Source of the DNA: Actinomycetota bacterium | Lineage (GTDB): Bacteria; Actinomycetota; Actinomycetes; S36-B12; GCA-2699445 | Assembly (NCBI GenBank): GCA_029978705.1 | Contig: JAPOIY010000001.1 | Span: 118,888 to 182,887 of the forward strand | Length of the DNA stretch: 64,000 bases | Direction of reading: 5' to 3' | Shown here: positions 1 through 8,870 of the stretch, one piece after another | How positions within the stretch are numbered: the first letter of the stretch is position 1 | Layout of the letters: each line of letters begins with the position of its first letter | The notes under the pieces: model-generated | What the model was told of the DNA's origin: nothing | Database searches by the model: none | Seen by the model: only the letters and a program-made list of their open reading frames with translations | Made by a program: the position numbers and the translations under genes

Positions 1-1041
1 ACCGCGGCCGTCGCCTTCGCCGCCGCCCTCGTCTGCCCGCAGGAGGGCTGCGCGGAGTGCACTGCCTGCCGGTCGGTGCGCGCCGGCAGCCACCCGGACG
101 TCACCGTGGTCCGGTCCACCACGCTGTCCCACGGCAAGGAGCAGACGAAGGCCCTCGTCCTGGCGGCGTCGGGCAACCCCGTGACCGCGCCCTGGCGGGT
201 CATGGTGATCGAGGACGCCGACCGGCTGACGGAAGCGGCGGCCAACACGCTGCTGAAGGCGATCGAGGAACCGGCGCCGGCGACGGTGTGGGTCCTCTGT
301 GCGCCGAGCACCGAGGATCTGCTGCCGACCATCCGGTCCCGGACCCGGCATGTGGCCCTGCGGGTGCCACCCCCCGCGGCTGTGGCCGCCCTGCTGGAGC
401 GGGAGGGGGTCGATTCGGCCATGGCCTCCTTCGCCGCGCACGCCTCCCAGGGCCATATCGGCCGGGCGCGCGCCCTGGCCACCGACGAGGAGACGCGGTC
501 CCGGCGGGCCCAGATCCTCAAGATCCCCCGGCTCATGACGGGCATCACCGACGCCTACGGCATGGCGCACGACCTGCGCAAGGTGGCGGAGGAGGACGCC
601 AAGGGCCGGACCCGGCAACTGGACGAGACCGAGAACGCCGAGATGCTCGCGGCCTACGGTCAGGGTGCGGAGGGGATCTCGGCGGGCCGGGTGAAGGCCC
701 TGGCCGGACGGTCGCTGTCCGAACTCGCCAAGACCCAGACCCAACGGGCCGCCCGGTCGGTCCGCGACGAACTGGACCGGTATTTCGTGGACTTCCTGGG
801 GTTCTACCGGGACGTGCTGACCGTCCAGTTGGGCGTCGACCAGCCTCTGATCAACATTGACGTCCGACCCGCGGTCGAGCAGGCGGCGCAGGCCGGCGAC
901 AGCGGCGACACGATGAAACGGATCGACGCGATCACCGCGGCCCGGGCACAGCTGGCGGGCAACGTGCCACCGGCCCTGGTGTGCGAGTCCCTGATGGTGC
1001 AGTTGCTGCACCCGGTGAGCGGGTCAGGCGTAGTGCGCTGA
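1..1041 (+). CDS. holB: DNA polymerase III subunit delta' (5' end outside window)
   Basis: Clamp-loader subunit that helps load the beta sliding clamp on DNA. The frame is already open at base 1, so the N-terminus (normally with the nucleotide-binding-fold start) is missing. What remains begins with a cysteine cluster, CPQEGCAECTAC, matching the zinc module of clamp-loader subunits, then the family box NTLLKAIEEP and IRSRTRH, where the usual SRC motif has threonine in place of cysteine. Roughly the last 150 residues are the helical collar domain. Its stop lies 18 nt inside the 3' end of the convergent gene that follows. Confidence 0.9.
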   Translation, partial: TAAVAFAAALVCPQEGCAECTACRSVRAGSHPDVTVVRSTTLSHGKEQTKALVLAASGNPVTAPWRVMVIEDADRLTEAAANTLLKAIEEPAPATVWVLCAPSTEDLLPTIRSRTRHVALRVPPPAAVAALLEREGVDSAMASFAAHASQGHIGRARALATDEETRSRRAQILKIPRLMTGITDAYGMAHDLRKVAEEDAKGRTRQLDETENAEMLAAYGQGAEGISAGRVKALAGRSLSELAKTQTQRAARSVRDELDRYFVDFLGFYRDVLTVQLGVDQPLINIDVRPAVEQAAQAGDSGDTMKRIDAITAARAQLAGNVPPALVCESLMVQLLHPVSGSGVVR

Positions 1042-1881
1042 GGCGGCGGCGACGTGCAGCCCCTCGGTGTAGGCCGCCAGTTCCCGCACCGTGATGTCCA
1101 GCCGGTAGGACGGGGCGGCTGCCGGGTCCGGCGCTGACAGCATCTGCAGCGCCGCGTTCAGAAGCTCCTCGTACATGCCGACACCTTGTGCCAGGCGGAT
1201 CCGGATCTCCTCTGCCGACGCCGCGGCGGTGGCGGCCGCCGGGGTCCCGAACATCTCGCCCTGGACGCGCGCGAGGACCGCCAGCCGCTCCACCAGCGCG
1301 GCGAGGGCGGGGGCGGCTTCGAAGTCGGTCCGCCGGATCTCGACCGCCGCCTCGCGGTGCAGCCCCTCGATCGTGGGGATCAGTTGGGCCAGTTGCACCC
1401 GGACCCGGTGCAGGTGCGCGGACTCGGCGGCACCCACGACGCCCGTTGGCAGGGGCCGGGGCGGCGGCGGGGGAGCGGTCGGGGGTAGGGGCTGGGCCAT
1501 CTCTTCGGCCTTGCGCCGCGAGGTGCGGGCCGTGACCCCGGCGATGACCGCAGCCGGCGCCCCCAGCCAGAACCACGCATCCAGGCTGCCGCCGCCGACG
1601 GAGCCGACCAGATCCGCGGCGGCCACCGCTCCGGCGGCGATCGCGGTGGCGGTGGCGTAGCCGGCGCGGTTGCGCAGCCGGGTGACCCGGCTCTGGTAGC
1701 GCTGCGTCGCGCGGGCGTACTCCCGCTGCTGCCGCTCGTGCTCCAGGGCCATACGGTCGTGGGGGTTGCGGGGCTGCGGCGGACTGCGCCAGCCGTCCCG
1801 GAACGCGACGGCGTGAGCGGTCGCCTCAGCGATCCCGGAGGCGATCCGGGAGGTGAGGTCGGTCCGGTCGTTCCGCGCCAT
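1024..1881 (-). CDS. unknown two-helix membrane protein with proline-rich linker
   Basis: I do not recognise this 285-residue protein with confidence. Residues 1-73 are hydrophilic and rich in Arg/Gln. Two hydrophobic segments follow at about 74-116, then a proline-rich linker (PLPPTAPPPPPRPLPTG) near 133-150, then an Ala/Leu-rich helical domain without catalytic motifs. This layout recalls membrane partners of actinobacterial PspA-type envelope-stress proteins (PspM), but no pspA or clgR lies nearby, so that is only a suggestion. A TACCGT box sits 6 nt before the ATG, which implies a leaderless mRNA. It converges on and slightly overlaps holB. Confidence 0.7.
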   Translation of the reverse strand: MARNDRTDLTSRIASGIAEATAHAVAFRDGWRSPPQPRNPHDRMALEHERQQREYARATQRYQSRVTRLRNRAGYATATAIAAGAVAAADLVGSVGGGSLDAWFWLGAPAAVIAGVTARTSRRKAEEMAQPLPPTAPPPPPRPLPTGVVGAAESAHLHRVRVQLAQLIPTIEGLHREAAVEIRRTDFEAAPALAALVERLAVLARVQGEMFGTPAAATAAASAEEIRIRLAQGVGMYEELLNAALQMLSAPDPAAAPSYRLDITVRELAAYTEGLHVAAASAHYA

Positions 1882-1887
1882 TCTTCT

Positions 1888-1893
1888 ACGGTA
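1888..1893 (-). promoter_or_regulatory. -10 box TACCGT for the 1881 gene
   Basis: TACCGT read on the minus strand, with 6 nt (AGAAGA) to the ATG. No room for a Shine-Dalgarno site. Confidence 0.55.
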
Positions 1894-1969
1894 AGCGACG
1901 GGCCCACCCTTGGCGAGTCACTTGCCGTCGCTCCGGCCGCGTACAGTCGGGGCAACCGGAGGGACGGGG

Positions 1970-3493
1970 ATGGGTGCAGCGACAACATGGCGCCGGGTCG
2001 GCCCGGTGGTGCTCGTCGTAGCCCTGGCGGGATGCGCCGGCACCACCCCCTCTCCGCCACCCGCCGCGACGGAGCCGGTCCCGACGCAACAGGGCCTGGC
2101 GGCCTACTACGGGCAGCAGTTGCAGTGGCGGGAATGCGAAGGCTCGTTCGAGTGCGCCGATCTGACCGTGCCCCTGGACTACGCCGACCCGGCGGCGGGG
2201 GACACCAGCGTTGCCGTGCTGCGCAGCCCGGGGGAGAAACCCCTCGGCCCCCTCGTGATCAACCCCGGAGGTCCCGGCGGGAGCGGCGTCGACTGGGCCC
2301 AGGCGGCCCAACAGGTCCTGCCGGGAGACGTCACCGACGCCTACCAGGTGGTGGGCTTCGACCCGCGCGGGGTCGGGCGCAGTCACCCCGTGGACTGCGT
2401 CACCGACCGCCAGCTCGACCGGTGGATCGCCCAGGACGGCGACCCCACCACCACCGCCGAGGAGGACCAGTTCCTGCGGGTGGCCGCCCGCTTCGCGAAG
2501 CGGTGCGCCCGGGGGTCGGGAGAGATACTGGGTCACGTCGGCACCGACTCGGTCGTGTCCGACCTCGACATCCTGCGCAGCGCCCTGGGCACTGACCGCC
2601 TCAACTACCTCGGCTTCTCCTACGGGACCACGATCGGGGCCCGGTACGCCGACCAGTTCGGTCCGACGACGGGGCGCATGGTGCTCGACGGGGCCCTCCC
2701 GCCCCAACTGACCAGTGCCGAGGTCGGACTCGGCCAGGCCAAGGGGTTCGAGGACGCCCTGCGCCGGTACGTGGCCGACTGCCAGCGCAGCGACGACTGT
2801 CCCGTGGCGGGGGCCGACGTCGACGCCGGTGTGGCCCGCATCCAGCAGTTCCTCGCCGACGTGTCCGAGAATCCCCTGCCCACCGACTCCGGACGGGGCC
2901 TGAACGAGTCGCTGGCGCTGGGCGCCATCCTCTACCACCTGTACTTCCCGTTCCTGGGGGACTGGCAGTCGCTCTCCGACGAGCTGAAGGACGCATTCGC
3001 CGGCGACGGCACCGCGCTCCTGGACTTCTACGAGTCGCGCCTCGAACGCGACCCCGACGGGCGCTACCGCAACAACTCCCAGGAGGCGTTCTTCGCCGTC
3101 AACTGCCTCGACACCGACGAACGTCCGACGGTTGCCGATCTACGCGCCCGCGCCGAGGACTGGGCTCAAGAGGCCCCCACGTTCGGCCGATATCTAGCGT
3201 GGTCGGAAGCAGCATGCTCGCGCTGGCCCGTCGCGGCCGAGGGGGGACCGCGTCAGGTCACGGCGTCCGAGGCCGGGCCCATCCTGGTCATCGGCAACAC
3301 CCATGACCCGGCGACGCCGTTGCCGTGGGCACAGCTGGTGACCGATCACATGGCAGACGCACACCTCGTGATCTGGGATTCGGATGGACATACGGCGTAC
3401 GGGAACGGCTCGGACTGCGTCGACGACGCGGTCGGGGCCTACCTGCTCGACGGCGCTCTCCCGGCGGACAACCCGCTGCTGTGTCCCGCCTAG
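1970..3493 (+). CDS. secreted lipoprotein alpha/beta hydrolase, TAP-like C-terminus
   Basis: Exported serine hydrolase or peptidase of the tripeptidyl-aminopeptidase-like group, 507 residues. The ATG at 1970 is preferred over an upstream TTG because GGAGGG lies just before it and it gives a clean lipoprotein signal ending in the lipobox LAGC. The oxyanion region NPGGPGGSG, FDPRGVGRS, the nucleophile elbow GFSYGT and the terminal GHTAYG histidine are all present, so a full Ser-Asp-His triad is plausible. The substrate is not evident. A paralogue without a lipobox is at 52702-54252. Confidence 0.88.
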   Translation: MGAATTWRRVGPVVLVVALAGCAGTTPSPPPAATEPVPTQQGLAAYYGQQLQWRECEGSFECADLTVPLDYADPAAGDTSVAVLRSPGEKPLGPLVINPGGPGGSGVDWAQAAQQVLPGDVTDAYQVVGFDPRGVGRSHPVDCVTDRQLDRWIAQDGDPTTTAEEDQFLRVAARFAKRCARGSGEILGHVGTDSVVSDLDILRSALGTDRLNYLGFSYGTTIGARYADQFGPTTGRMVLDGALPPQLTSAEVGLGQAKGFEDALRRYVADCQRSDDCPVAGADVDAGVARIQQFLADVSENPLPTDSGRGLNESLALGAILYHLYFPFLGDWQSLSDELKDAFAGDGTALLDFYESRLERDPDGRYRNNSQEAFFAVNCLDTDERPTVADLRARAEDWAQEAPTFGRYLAWSEAACSRWPVAAEGGPRQVTASEAGPILVIGNTHDPATPLPWAQLVTDHMADAHLVIWDSDGHTAYGNGSDCVDDAVGAYLLDGALPADNPLLCPA

Positions 3494-3571
3494 TCGCGGC
3501 GTGTCGCATCAGAGTCACGTCAACTTCGCGGTAATTTCCCAAGCACCCCCGCGCCGTCCAGTGAACGCGCC

Positions 3572-3577
3572 TAACAT
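3572..3577 (+). promoter_or_regulatory. -10 box TAACAT for the NlpC/P60 gene
   Basis: TAACAT with 9 nt to the ATG at 3587. I see no good -35 at the expected distance. Confidence 0.45.
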
Positions 3578-3586
3578 GGGGGCGCA

Positions 3587-5395
3587 ATGACGAGCTATTC
3601 GCGCACGCTGGTGGGCGCCCTTCTCCTGGCTCTGTCGTCAACAGCGGTGACGACGGCCGCGTCCGCCGCGCCACTTCCCGCCGCGGACCCGTCCGCCAGC
3701 CCCAGCGCGGACCCCCTGGCCGCCCAGATCGCCGAGACCACCGGGCAGCTGCAGACCGACCTGACCGACATGCGCGCTCAGCAGGACGCTGCCGAGGCCC
3801 GCTACGAGGCGGCCCGCGCCAAGGCGCTGCGGCTGCAACAGCTCGTCGAGGAGAACCAGGCCGCGGCCGACGATGCCCGGCTGGTGGTCGGTCAGTACGC
3901 CCGGTCCATCTACATGAACGGGTCCACCGATCTCAGCGTGCTGGCGTCCATGATCGACACCCAGAACCCCAGCGACCTGATGAGCCGCGCCGACGAGGCC
4001 CTCCGCGTCGGCGACCGCAAGGACGATCAGTTCGATGACGCGGTGCGCGTCCTGAAACGCAACCAGGAGATCTCGGAACAGGCCGAGTCCGCGCGGGTCG
4101 CCGCCGAGGCGAGCCTCGAGTCGATCGAGAACCAGGTCGTGGGGCTGCAACGGCAACTGGCCGATGTCGCCACGAAGTGGGCCGACCACCTGGCCGGCGG
4201 CGGCGGGTTCCTGGACGCCGACCAGGCCAAGGCCAACAGTGCCGCCGCGGCCCAATGGGCCGAGTACCTGGGCCGGCTGGCGGACCTGCGCGCTCCCACG
4301 GCCTCCGTCGCAGAGGTGCTCAGCGGCAAACTGCCCGACGGGCTGTCGGCGAGTAAGGCCAACCCCGGGATCGCGACCTTCCGAGCGGACGGCAAGTCCC
4401 TGACGGTGCTGCCCGACCGCGTCATGGCCGCGGTGACGTACGCGGTGTCGACGCTGGGCACGCCGTACAAGTGGCACAGCAACTCCGGGTCCGAGATGGA
4501 CTGCTCCTCGCTGGTGGACCGCGCCTGGAACATGCCATCCATCCCCAAGGGCGACCGCACCGACGAGCGGGACCTGGTCTCCGGCGGGGTCGCGGGGCTG
4601 GCGGCCAATATCCAGTTGATCCCCACCAAGCGGATGTCGGTGGGCGACGTCGTGTTCGTCACCGACGCGGGCCGCGGCGTGCATCATGCCGGGATCGTCC
4701 TGGACGACGACACCATGATCGCGGGCGACGCGAAGACCGGCGCCGTCAACGCGGTGCCGATCCCCGAGGACCGCATCTGGCAGGTGGGACGGCTGTCGCT
4801 CAAGGAGCCCAAGCGCGGGAACTTCGTGCCGAAGGCGAGCAAGAAGCCGTTCCAGTGCGGTGCCGACCCCGCCGCGTTCATCATGATGCCGGACGGCAAG
4901 GTCCTCGCCGACACCTCACTCTGCCCGCCCAAGCCCGAGGTCTTCGGCGAGGCGCACATGCAGCCCGCGGCCATCGTCGGGGGCCGCTGTGCGGCGACGC
5001 TGTGGCCGGCCATCCAGATCATCGGCGGCTGGCGCCCCAGCGACCCCTACCCCGATCACCCCTCGGGCCGGGCGACCGACATCATGATGCCGGAAGGGTG
5101 CGCGACCAGTGCCTCCAACCTGGCGCTGGGCACGTCCATTGCCGAGTTCTTCATGAGGAACCACACGAAGTTCCACGTGCAGTACATCATCTGGCAGCAG
5201 CGCATCTGGAACGCCGAGATCGAGGAGCCCAAGCCCGCCGGCGAGTGGCGGGGGATGTCGGACCGCGGCAGCTGCACCGCGAACCACCAGGACCACGTTC
5301 ACGTGTCCTTCATCGGGCCCAACGTGGCCCCCGATGTCCCGGCGGCCCCAGCCCCGGCTCCCACCACCGACAGTTCCTCGTCCCGGAAGAACTGA
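3587..5395 (+). CDS. secreted peptidoglycan hydrolase: coiled coil + NlpC/P60 + LAS-type peptidase domain
   Basis: Exported cell-wall enzyme of 602 residues. Signal peptide to about residue 28 (ending ASAAPLP). Residues 45-230 are a long coiled-coil rich in Ala, Glu and Gln, as in RipA/PcsB-type hydrolases. The NlpC/P60 domain spans about 265-405: catalytic Cys in [10 protein letters not shown] and His in HHAGIVLDD. The last 170 residues resemble the ARB_07466-like domain, with an LAS metallopeptidase signature: HPSGRATD (His-x6-Asp) and DHVHVSF (His-x-His). Two different peptide-cutting centres thus seem to share one chain. A short Pro/Ala/Ser tail follows. It ends 73 nt before trpB, with no obvious terminator. 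Confidence 0.88.
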   Translation: MTSYSRTLVGALLLALSSTAVTTAASAAPLPAADPSASPSADPLAAQIAETTGQLQTDLTDMRAQQDAAEARYEAARAKALRLQQLVEENQAAADDARLVVGQYARSIYMNGSTDLSVLASMIDTQNPSDLMSRADEALRVGDRKDDQFDDAVRVLKRNQEISEQAESARVAAEASLESIENQVVGLQRQLADVATKWADHLAGGGGFLDADQAKANSAAAAQWAEYLGRLADLRAPTASVAEVLSGKLPDGLSASKANPGIATFRADGKSLTVLPDRVMAAVTYAVSTLGTPYKWHSNSGSEMDCSSLVDRAWNMPSIPKGDRTDERDLVSGGVAGLAANIQLIPTKRMSVGDVVFVTDAGRGVHHAGIVLDDDTMIAGDAKTGAVNAVPIPEDRIWQVGRLSLKEPKRGNFVPKASKKPFQCGADPAAFIMMPDGKVLADTSLCPPKPEVFGEAHMQPAAIVGGRCAATLWPAIQIIGGWRPSDPYPDHPSGRATDIMMPEGCATSASNLALGTSIAEFFMRNHTKFHVQYIIWQQRIWNAEIEEPKPAGEWRGMSDRGSCTANHQDHVHVSFIGPNVAPDVPAAPAPAPTTDSSSSRKN

Positions 5396-5468
5396 GACCC
5401 CCGCCGTCGGGTCCGCCGGCGCGCCGGGTAGGTTGCCGGGGACGTTACCGACATCAGTGAGGGTGGTC

Positions 5469-6845
5469 ATGGACGACGAGGTGCGCCGGCACAAGTACAC
5501 GCTCGATGAGGACCAGATGCCGACGGCCTGGTACAACATCATCCCCGATCTGCCGGCGCCTCCGCCGCCACCGCTGCACCCCGGGACGATGGAACCGGTC
5601 GGCCCCGAGGACCTCGCCCCCCTGTTCCCCATGGCGCTGATCGAGCAGGAAGTCTCCGGGGAGCGCTACATCGACATCCCCGGCGGTGTCCTCGACGTCT
5701 ACCGGCAGTGGCGCCCCACGCCGCTGTTCCGGGCCCACCGTCTCGAGCAGGCGCTCGGCACCCCCGCCCGCATCTACTACAAGTACGAGGGCGTGTCCCC
5801 GGCCGGCTCCCACAAGCCGAACACGGCGGTGCCACAGGCCTACTACAACAAGGCCGAGGGCGTGAAGAAACTGACCACCGAGACCGGCGCCGGGCAGTGG
5901 GGCACGGCGCTGGCCTTCGCCACCGCGCTCTACGACATGGAGTGCGAGGTATGGCAGGTCGGCGCCTCGTACGACGCCAAGCCCTACCGCCGGCTCATGA
6001 TCGAGGCCTTCGGCGGCCAGGTGCACCGCTCCCCCAGCGATCTGACCGAGGTCGGGCGGATGTTGGGCGCCAACCCGGCCAACGAGTCCGGCTCGCTGGG
6101 CATCGCCATCTCCGAGGCCGTCGAGGTGGCCGCGCAGAACCCCGACGTGCGCTACGCCCTCGGGTCGGTGCTGAACCACGTGCTGCTGCACCAGACCGTC
6201 ATCGGCGAAGAGGCGCTCTTGCAGCTGGAGCAGGCCGGGGACACCCCGACCCTGATCGTGGGCTGTACCGGCGGCGGGTCGAACTTCGCGGGCCTGTCGT
6301 TCCCGTTCCTGCGCGAGAAGATGGCGGGCAGGATCTCGCCATGGATCCTGGCCGCCGAGCCGGCGTCGTGCCCGTCGCTGACGCATGGCACCTACGCCTA
6401 CGACTTCGGCGACACCGCCGGCATGACGCCGCTGATGAAGATGCACACGCTGGGCCACGACTTCGTGCCCGACCCGATCCACGCCGGCGGACTGCGGTAC
6501 CACGGCATGGCGCCGCTGATCTCCCATGTCTACGAGTTGGGACTCATGGACGCGGAGTCGGTGCCGCAGACCGAGTGCTTCGCCGCGGCCGTGCAGTTCG
6601 CGCGGACCGAGGGGATCGTCCCCGCGCCCGAGCCGACGCATGCGATCGCGCTGGCCATCCGGGAGGCGCTGAAGGCCAAGGAGACCGGGGAGGAGACGGT
6701 GATCCTGACCGCCCTGTGCGGTCACGGCCACTTCGACCTCGCGGCCTACGATGACTACCTCAACGGGCGGATGGTCGACGAAGCAGTGTCCGACGAGCGG
6801 TTCGCCGCCGCGCTGGCGACCCTGCCCGAGGTCCCCGTCGGCTGA
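5469..6845 (+). CDS. trpB: tryptophan synthase beta chain, TrpB2 type
   Basis: PLP-dependent enzyme joining indole and serine to make tryptophan, 458 residues. The PLP lysine is in GSHKPNTA, followed by [18 protein letters not shown] and the phosphate-binding [11 protein letters not shown]. The extended N-terminus and GSHKPN (not GSHKIN) place it with TrpB2, the form that works without a TrpA partner. No other trp gene is near, so it may salvage free indole; that is inference. The ATG at 5469 has GAGGG 5 nt upstream; the open frame further upstream belongs to no recognisable domain. Confidence 0.92.
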   Translation: MDDEVRRHKYTLDEDQMPTAWYNIIPDLPAPPPPPLHPGTMEPVGPEDLAPLFPMALIEQEVSGERYIDIPGGVLDVYRQWRPTPLFRAHRLEQALGTPARIYYKYEGVSPAGSHKPNTAVPQAYYNKAEGVKKLTTETGAGQWGTALAFATALYDMECEVWQVGASYDAKPYRRLMIEAFGGQVHRSPSDLTEVGRMLGANPANESGSLGIAISEAVEVAAQNPDVRYALGSVLNHVLLHQTVIGEEALLQLEQAGDTPTLIVGCTGGGSNFAGLSFPFLREKMAGRISPWILAAEPASCPSLTHGTYAYDFGDTAGMTPLMKMHTLGHDFVPDPIHAGGLRYHGMAPLISHVYELGLMDAESVPQTECFAAAVQFARTEGIVPAPEPTHAIALAIREALKAKETGEETVILTALCGHGHFDLAAYDDYLNGRMVDEAVSDERFAAALATLPEVPVG

Positions 6846-6852
6846 AGCCAGA

Positions 6853-6892
6853 GACCGCAGACCTGCCCCGTGCGGGGCGGGTCTGCGGTCTG
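6853..6892. terminator. bidirectional stem-loop between trpB and the rpf-like pair
   Basis: Perfect 12-bp arms, AGACCGCAGACC and its complement, extended inward by TGCCCC/GGGGCG around GTGC. There is no T-run, as is usual at this G+C. It starts 7 nt after the trpB stop and could serve both converging genes. It is also a member of the repeat family at 42482-42507. Confidence 0.6.
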
Positions 6893-7013
6893 AGGGGGGC
6901 AGCACTGGCCTTTCGGGGCAGTTCTGTCCCGGCCGTCCGACGTAGAACTGCCCCGTAGACGAAGAACGGCCCCGTACGAAGCCCATAACGGCCACGTACG
7001 GGGCAGTTCTACG
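6853..7013. repeat. clustered palindromic repeat, core GAACTGCCCCG
   Basis: A 160-bp non-coding stretch made of variants of GAACTGCCCCG in alternating orientation: near 6861, 6874, 6914, 6944, 6963 and 7000. The outermost pair, CGTAGAACTGCCCCGTA (6941-6957) and its exact complement (6997-7013), are 17-bp arms 39 nt apart. Similar units recur at 42440-42510. It looks like a dispersed REP-like element rather than a simple terminator. Confidence 0.6.
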
Positions 7014-7014
7014 G

Positions 7015-7452
7015 TCAGGCGCAGGACCAGGGGCCCCAGCCGGAGCGCTGGTGCAGCTTCCACGCGATGTGGTCCTGGGCGAACTTGGGCGCCCGGTTGG
7101 CCGCAGAGGCGTACCGGCCCCCGCCGGCTCCCCGCCAGGTGCTGTCGAGGAACTGCCACGCGCCCTTGTATGGGCCATCGACCATGTTGTAGTCGAACCC
7201 GGACTCACAGCGGATGACCGAGCGGGACTTCGGGGTCGACGCCCAGCGCTTGGCCTTGGCGACCTCCTTCAGTTCCCGCTGCGACAGGTGCCACTTCGCG
7301 ACCTTCTTGGCCGGGATGGGGTACCCGTTCTTGAAGGTCTTGATCCTCTTGGTCGTCGCGGCCGGTGCGGCGTCAGCGGTCGTGGGCACCGCCGCAAGGG
7401 CGGTCACCCCCACCAGCGCCGCCACCGGGACGGCCAACAGTCGAGCGCGCAT
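7015..7452 (-). CDS. secreted resuscitation-promoting-factor-like transglycosylase (copy 2)
   Basis: Secreted 145-residue protein. A signal peptide ends near TTADAAPAA; the mature part has a lysine-rich lead and then an Rpf-type lysozyme fold: CESGFDYN with the catalytic Glu, GAWQFLDSTWRGAGGGRY, QDHIAWKL and the terminal SGWGPWSCA. Expected role: cleaving peptidoglycan glycan strands during regrowth or division. Its ATG overlaps the stop of the upstream paralogue as ATGA, so the two are translated as a coupled pair. The two mature domains are clear tandem duplicates, but the lysine-rich segments differ. Confidence 0.85.
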   Translation of the reverse strand: MRARLLAVPVAALVGVTALAAVPTTADAAPAATTKRIKTFKNGYPIPAKKVAKWHLSQRELKEVAKAKRWASTPKSRSVIRCESGFDYNMVDGPYKGAWQFLDSTWRGAGGGRYASAANRAPKFAQDHIAWKLHQRSGWGPWSCA

Positions 7453-7889
7453 CAGGCGCAACTCCACGGGCCCCACCCCTGCTTGCGCCACAGGCGGTAG
7501 GCCATGTGGTCCTGGGCCCACTTGGGGGCCTTGTGCGGGTACGCGGCGTAACGGCCGCCGCCGATGCCCCGCCACGTGCCCGCGGCGAACTGGTATGCGC
7601 CGTAGTAGCCGTTGCCGGTGTTGATGCGGTAGTTGCCGCCCGACTCGCACTGGCGCACGGAGCGGGGCTTCGACCCGTTGGCCCAGCGCTTGGCCTTGGC
7701 GATGCTGTTGAGCTCGGTCTTCGACAGGTGGTACCTCTTCAGGTCCCGCTGCGGCACGGGCAGGCCGTCCGACTGGGCGGCGCTGGCGCCGGCGGCGGCG
7801 GGGGCGGTGGGGCTGGCCTGGGCCGAGGGCGCCAGGGCGGCAGCCGCCACGAGGGCGGCGGCGGGCACAGCAAGAGCGGTGAAACGCAC
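7452..7889 (-). CDS. secreted resuscitation-promoting-factor-like transglycosylase (copy 1)
   Basis: Paralogue and upstream partner of the gene at 7015-7452, also 145 residues. Signal peptide ends near AQASPTAP. The Rpf fold shows CESGGNYRINTGNGYYGAYQ (catalytic Glu right after the Cys), GTWRGIGGGRY, QDHMAYRLW and GWGPWSCA. The GTG start at 7889 is chosen because AAGGA lies 5 nt upstream; an ATG a few bases earlier is in another frame. Transcription probably begins about 130 nt upstream, at the promoter near 8022, leaving a structured leader. Confidence 0.87.
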   Translation of the reverse strand: MRFTALAVPAAALVAAAALAPSAQASPTAPAAAGASAAQSDGLPVPQRDLKRYHLSKTELNSIAKAKRWANGSKPRSVRQCESGGNYRINTGNGYYGAYQFAAGTWRGIGGGRYAAYPHKAPKWAQDHMAYRLWRKQGWGPWSCA

Positions 7890-8198
7890 GGTTGTCCTTC
7901 ATCGATGGTCCCCTCGCACGGAACCGGAGCATCCGTGGCTCCAGCCGCACTCCTGCGGGGCGGTCGCGGGCGGTGAGCCCGTGGCGGTCGGCTTGCCCGG
8001 GCGGTGGGCCCGGAAAACCGACGTGCTCGACGCTACGACATGTCGCAGAACTGTCTCAACGCGGTCGCATGTGAGTCGTGTCACCCACTCAGTGCCCTCC
8101 CACGGGGGAGCGGTGGGCAAATCGCCGCAAATGCCACGGATCCCGTGTGGCCCGCCTCACCCGAAGGGAGCACCCGCATTCCTCCGGATATCGGATGG
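7890..8198. other. 309-nt non-coding leader region upstream of the rpf-like pair
   Basis: No convincing gene. On the minus strand it holds a promoter candidate (8030-8059), a stem at 7987-8022 (outer arms GTCGG/CCGAC, inner CCGGGC/GCCCGG) placed almost at the predicted transcript start, and a second hairpin at 7926-7942 (GGAGC/GCTCC). I searched for the conserved core of the c-di-AMP (ydaO) riboswitch that often precedes actinobacterial rpf genes and did not find it. Confidence 0.5.
8030..8059 (-). promoter_or_regulatory. promoter candidate for the rpf-like pair
   Basis: Minus-strand TTGAGA (8054-8059) and TAGCGT (8030-8035) separated by 18 nt. This is one of few sites in the window with both boxes recognisable. 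Confidence 0.4.
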
Positions 8199-8753
8199 TC
8201 AGAGAGGCGGGTCGGCGAGTTCCTGCGCGTGCCCCGCGAGGACCTTGCGGCGGGCCTTCGCCGCGATCCGATCGATGTACAACAGCCCGTTGAGGTGGTC
8301 CGTCTCGTGCTGCAGGCAGCGGCCCAGCACGCCGGTCCCGCTCACCTCGACGGGATGGCCACGCTCGTCCCGCCCGGTCACCGTGGCCGTCTCCAGGCGG
8401 GACACCGTGGCGAACTGGTGGATCACCGACAGGCACCCCTCGTCGTCGTCGCACAGCCGCCGCTCGCTCACGTCGGGGTCCGCCAGCACCGGGTTCACCA
8501 CCACACCGCGGTGCCGCACGTGATCCGCGTCGGGGCAGTCGTAGACGAAGACGCGTCGCCCGACGCCGATCTGGTTGGCCGCCAGACCCACCCCGTCCGC
8601 CGCGTACATGCTGGCGAACATGTCCGCGATCAGCTGGAGGAGGTCGTCGTCGAAGTCCCTGACCTCGGCACAGGGCGTCGTGAGCACGGGGTCGGGGTAC
8701 TGCACGATCGGGAGTGCCCGCCCGGGCACACCGGCAAATCCTGGGGTCGACAT
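8199..8753 (-). CDS. def: peptide deformylase
   Basis: Metal enzyme that removes the N-formyl group from new proteins, 184 residues. All three family motifs are intact: GVGLAANQIG, EGCLSV (metal-binding Cys) and QHETDHLNG (two metal His and the catalytic Glu). The ATG is fixed by a TATCGT box 6 nt upstream, so the message is probably leaderless. It stands alone, not next to fmt. Confidence 0.95.
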   Translation of the reverse strand: MSTPGFAGVPGRALPIVQYPDPVLTTPCAEVRDFDDDLLQLIADMFASMYAADGVGLAANQIGVGRRVFVYDCPDADHVRHRGVVVNPVLADPDVSERRLCDDDEGCLSVIHQFATVSRLETATVTGRDERGHPVEVSGTGVLGRCLQHETDHLNGLLYIDRIAAKARRKVLAGHAQELADPPL

Positions 8754-8759
8754 GACTCC

Positions 8760-8765
8760 ACGATA
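8760..8765 (-). promoter_or_regulatory. -10 box TATCGT for def
   Basis: TATCGT, 6 nt (GGAGTC), then ATG at 8753. Confidence 0.55.
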
Positions 8766-8828
8766 GGGGGGCGCCGCGTGGGTGCCCGCCGCCGGGAATG
8801 CCTCACGAGCGCCGCGGCGTTAGCCTTC

Positions 8829-8840
8829 TTGAACGCTCAA
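8829..8840. promoter_or_regulatory. possible operator TTGA-N4-TCAA upstream of pirin
   Basis: A perfect short dyad (TTGA ACGC TCAA), 30 bp before the pirin start, in the only AT-richer patch of this gap. It could be a site for a small winged-helix regulator. No regulator gene is adjacent. Confidence 0.25.
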
Positions 8841-8870
8841 CAATTACGGCTGCCGCCCTTGGAGGACCCG

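Noticed and set aside
7890..8198. c-di-AMP (ydaO) riboswitch before the rpf-like genes
   Set aside because: Expected from related genomes, but I find no ACAGCTAAC-type core or GGGTGAATC-type segment on the minus strand.
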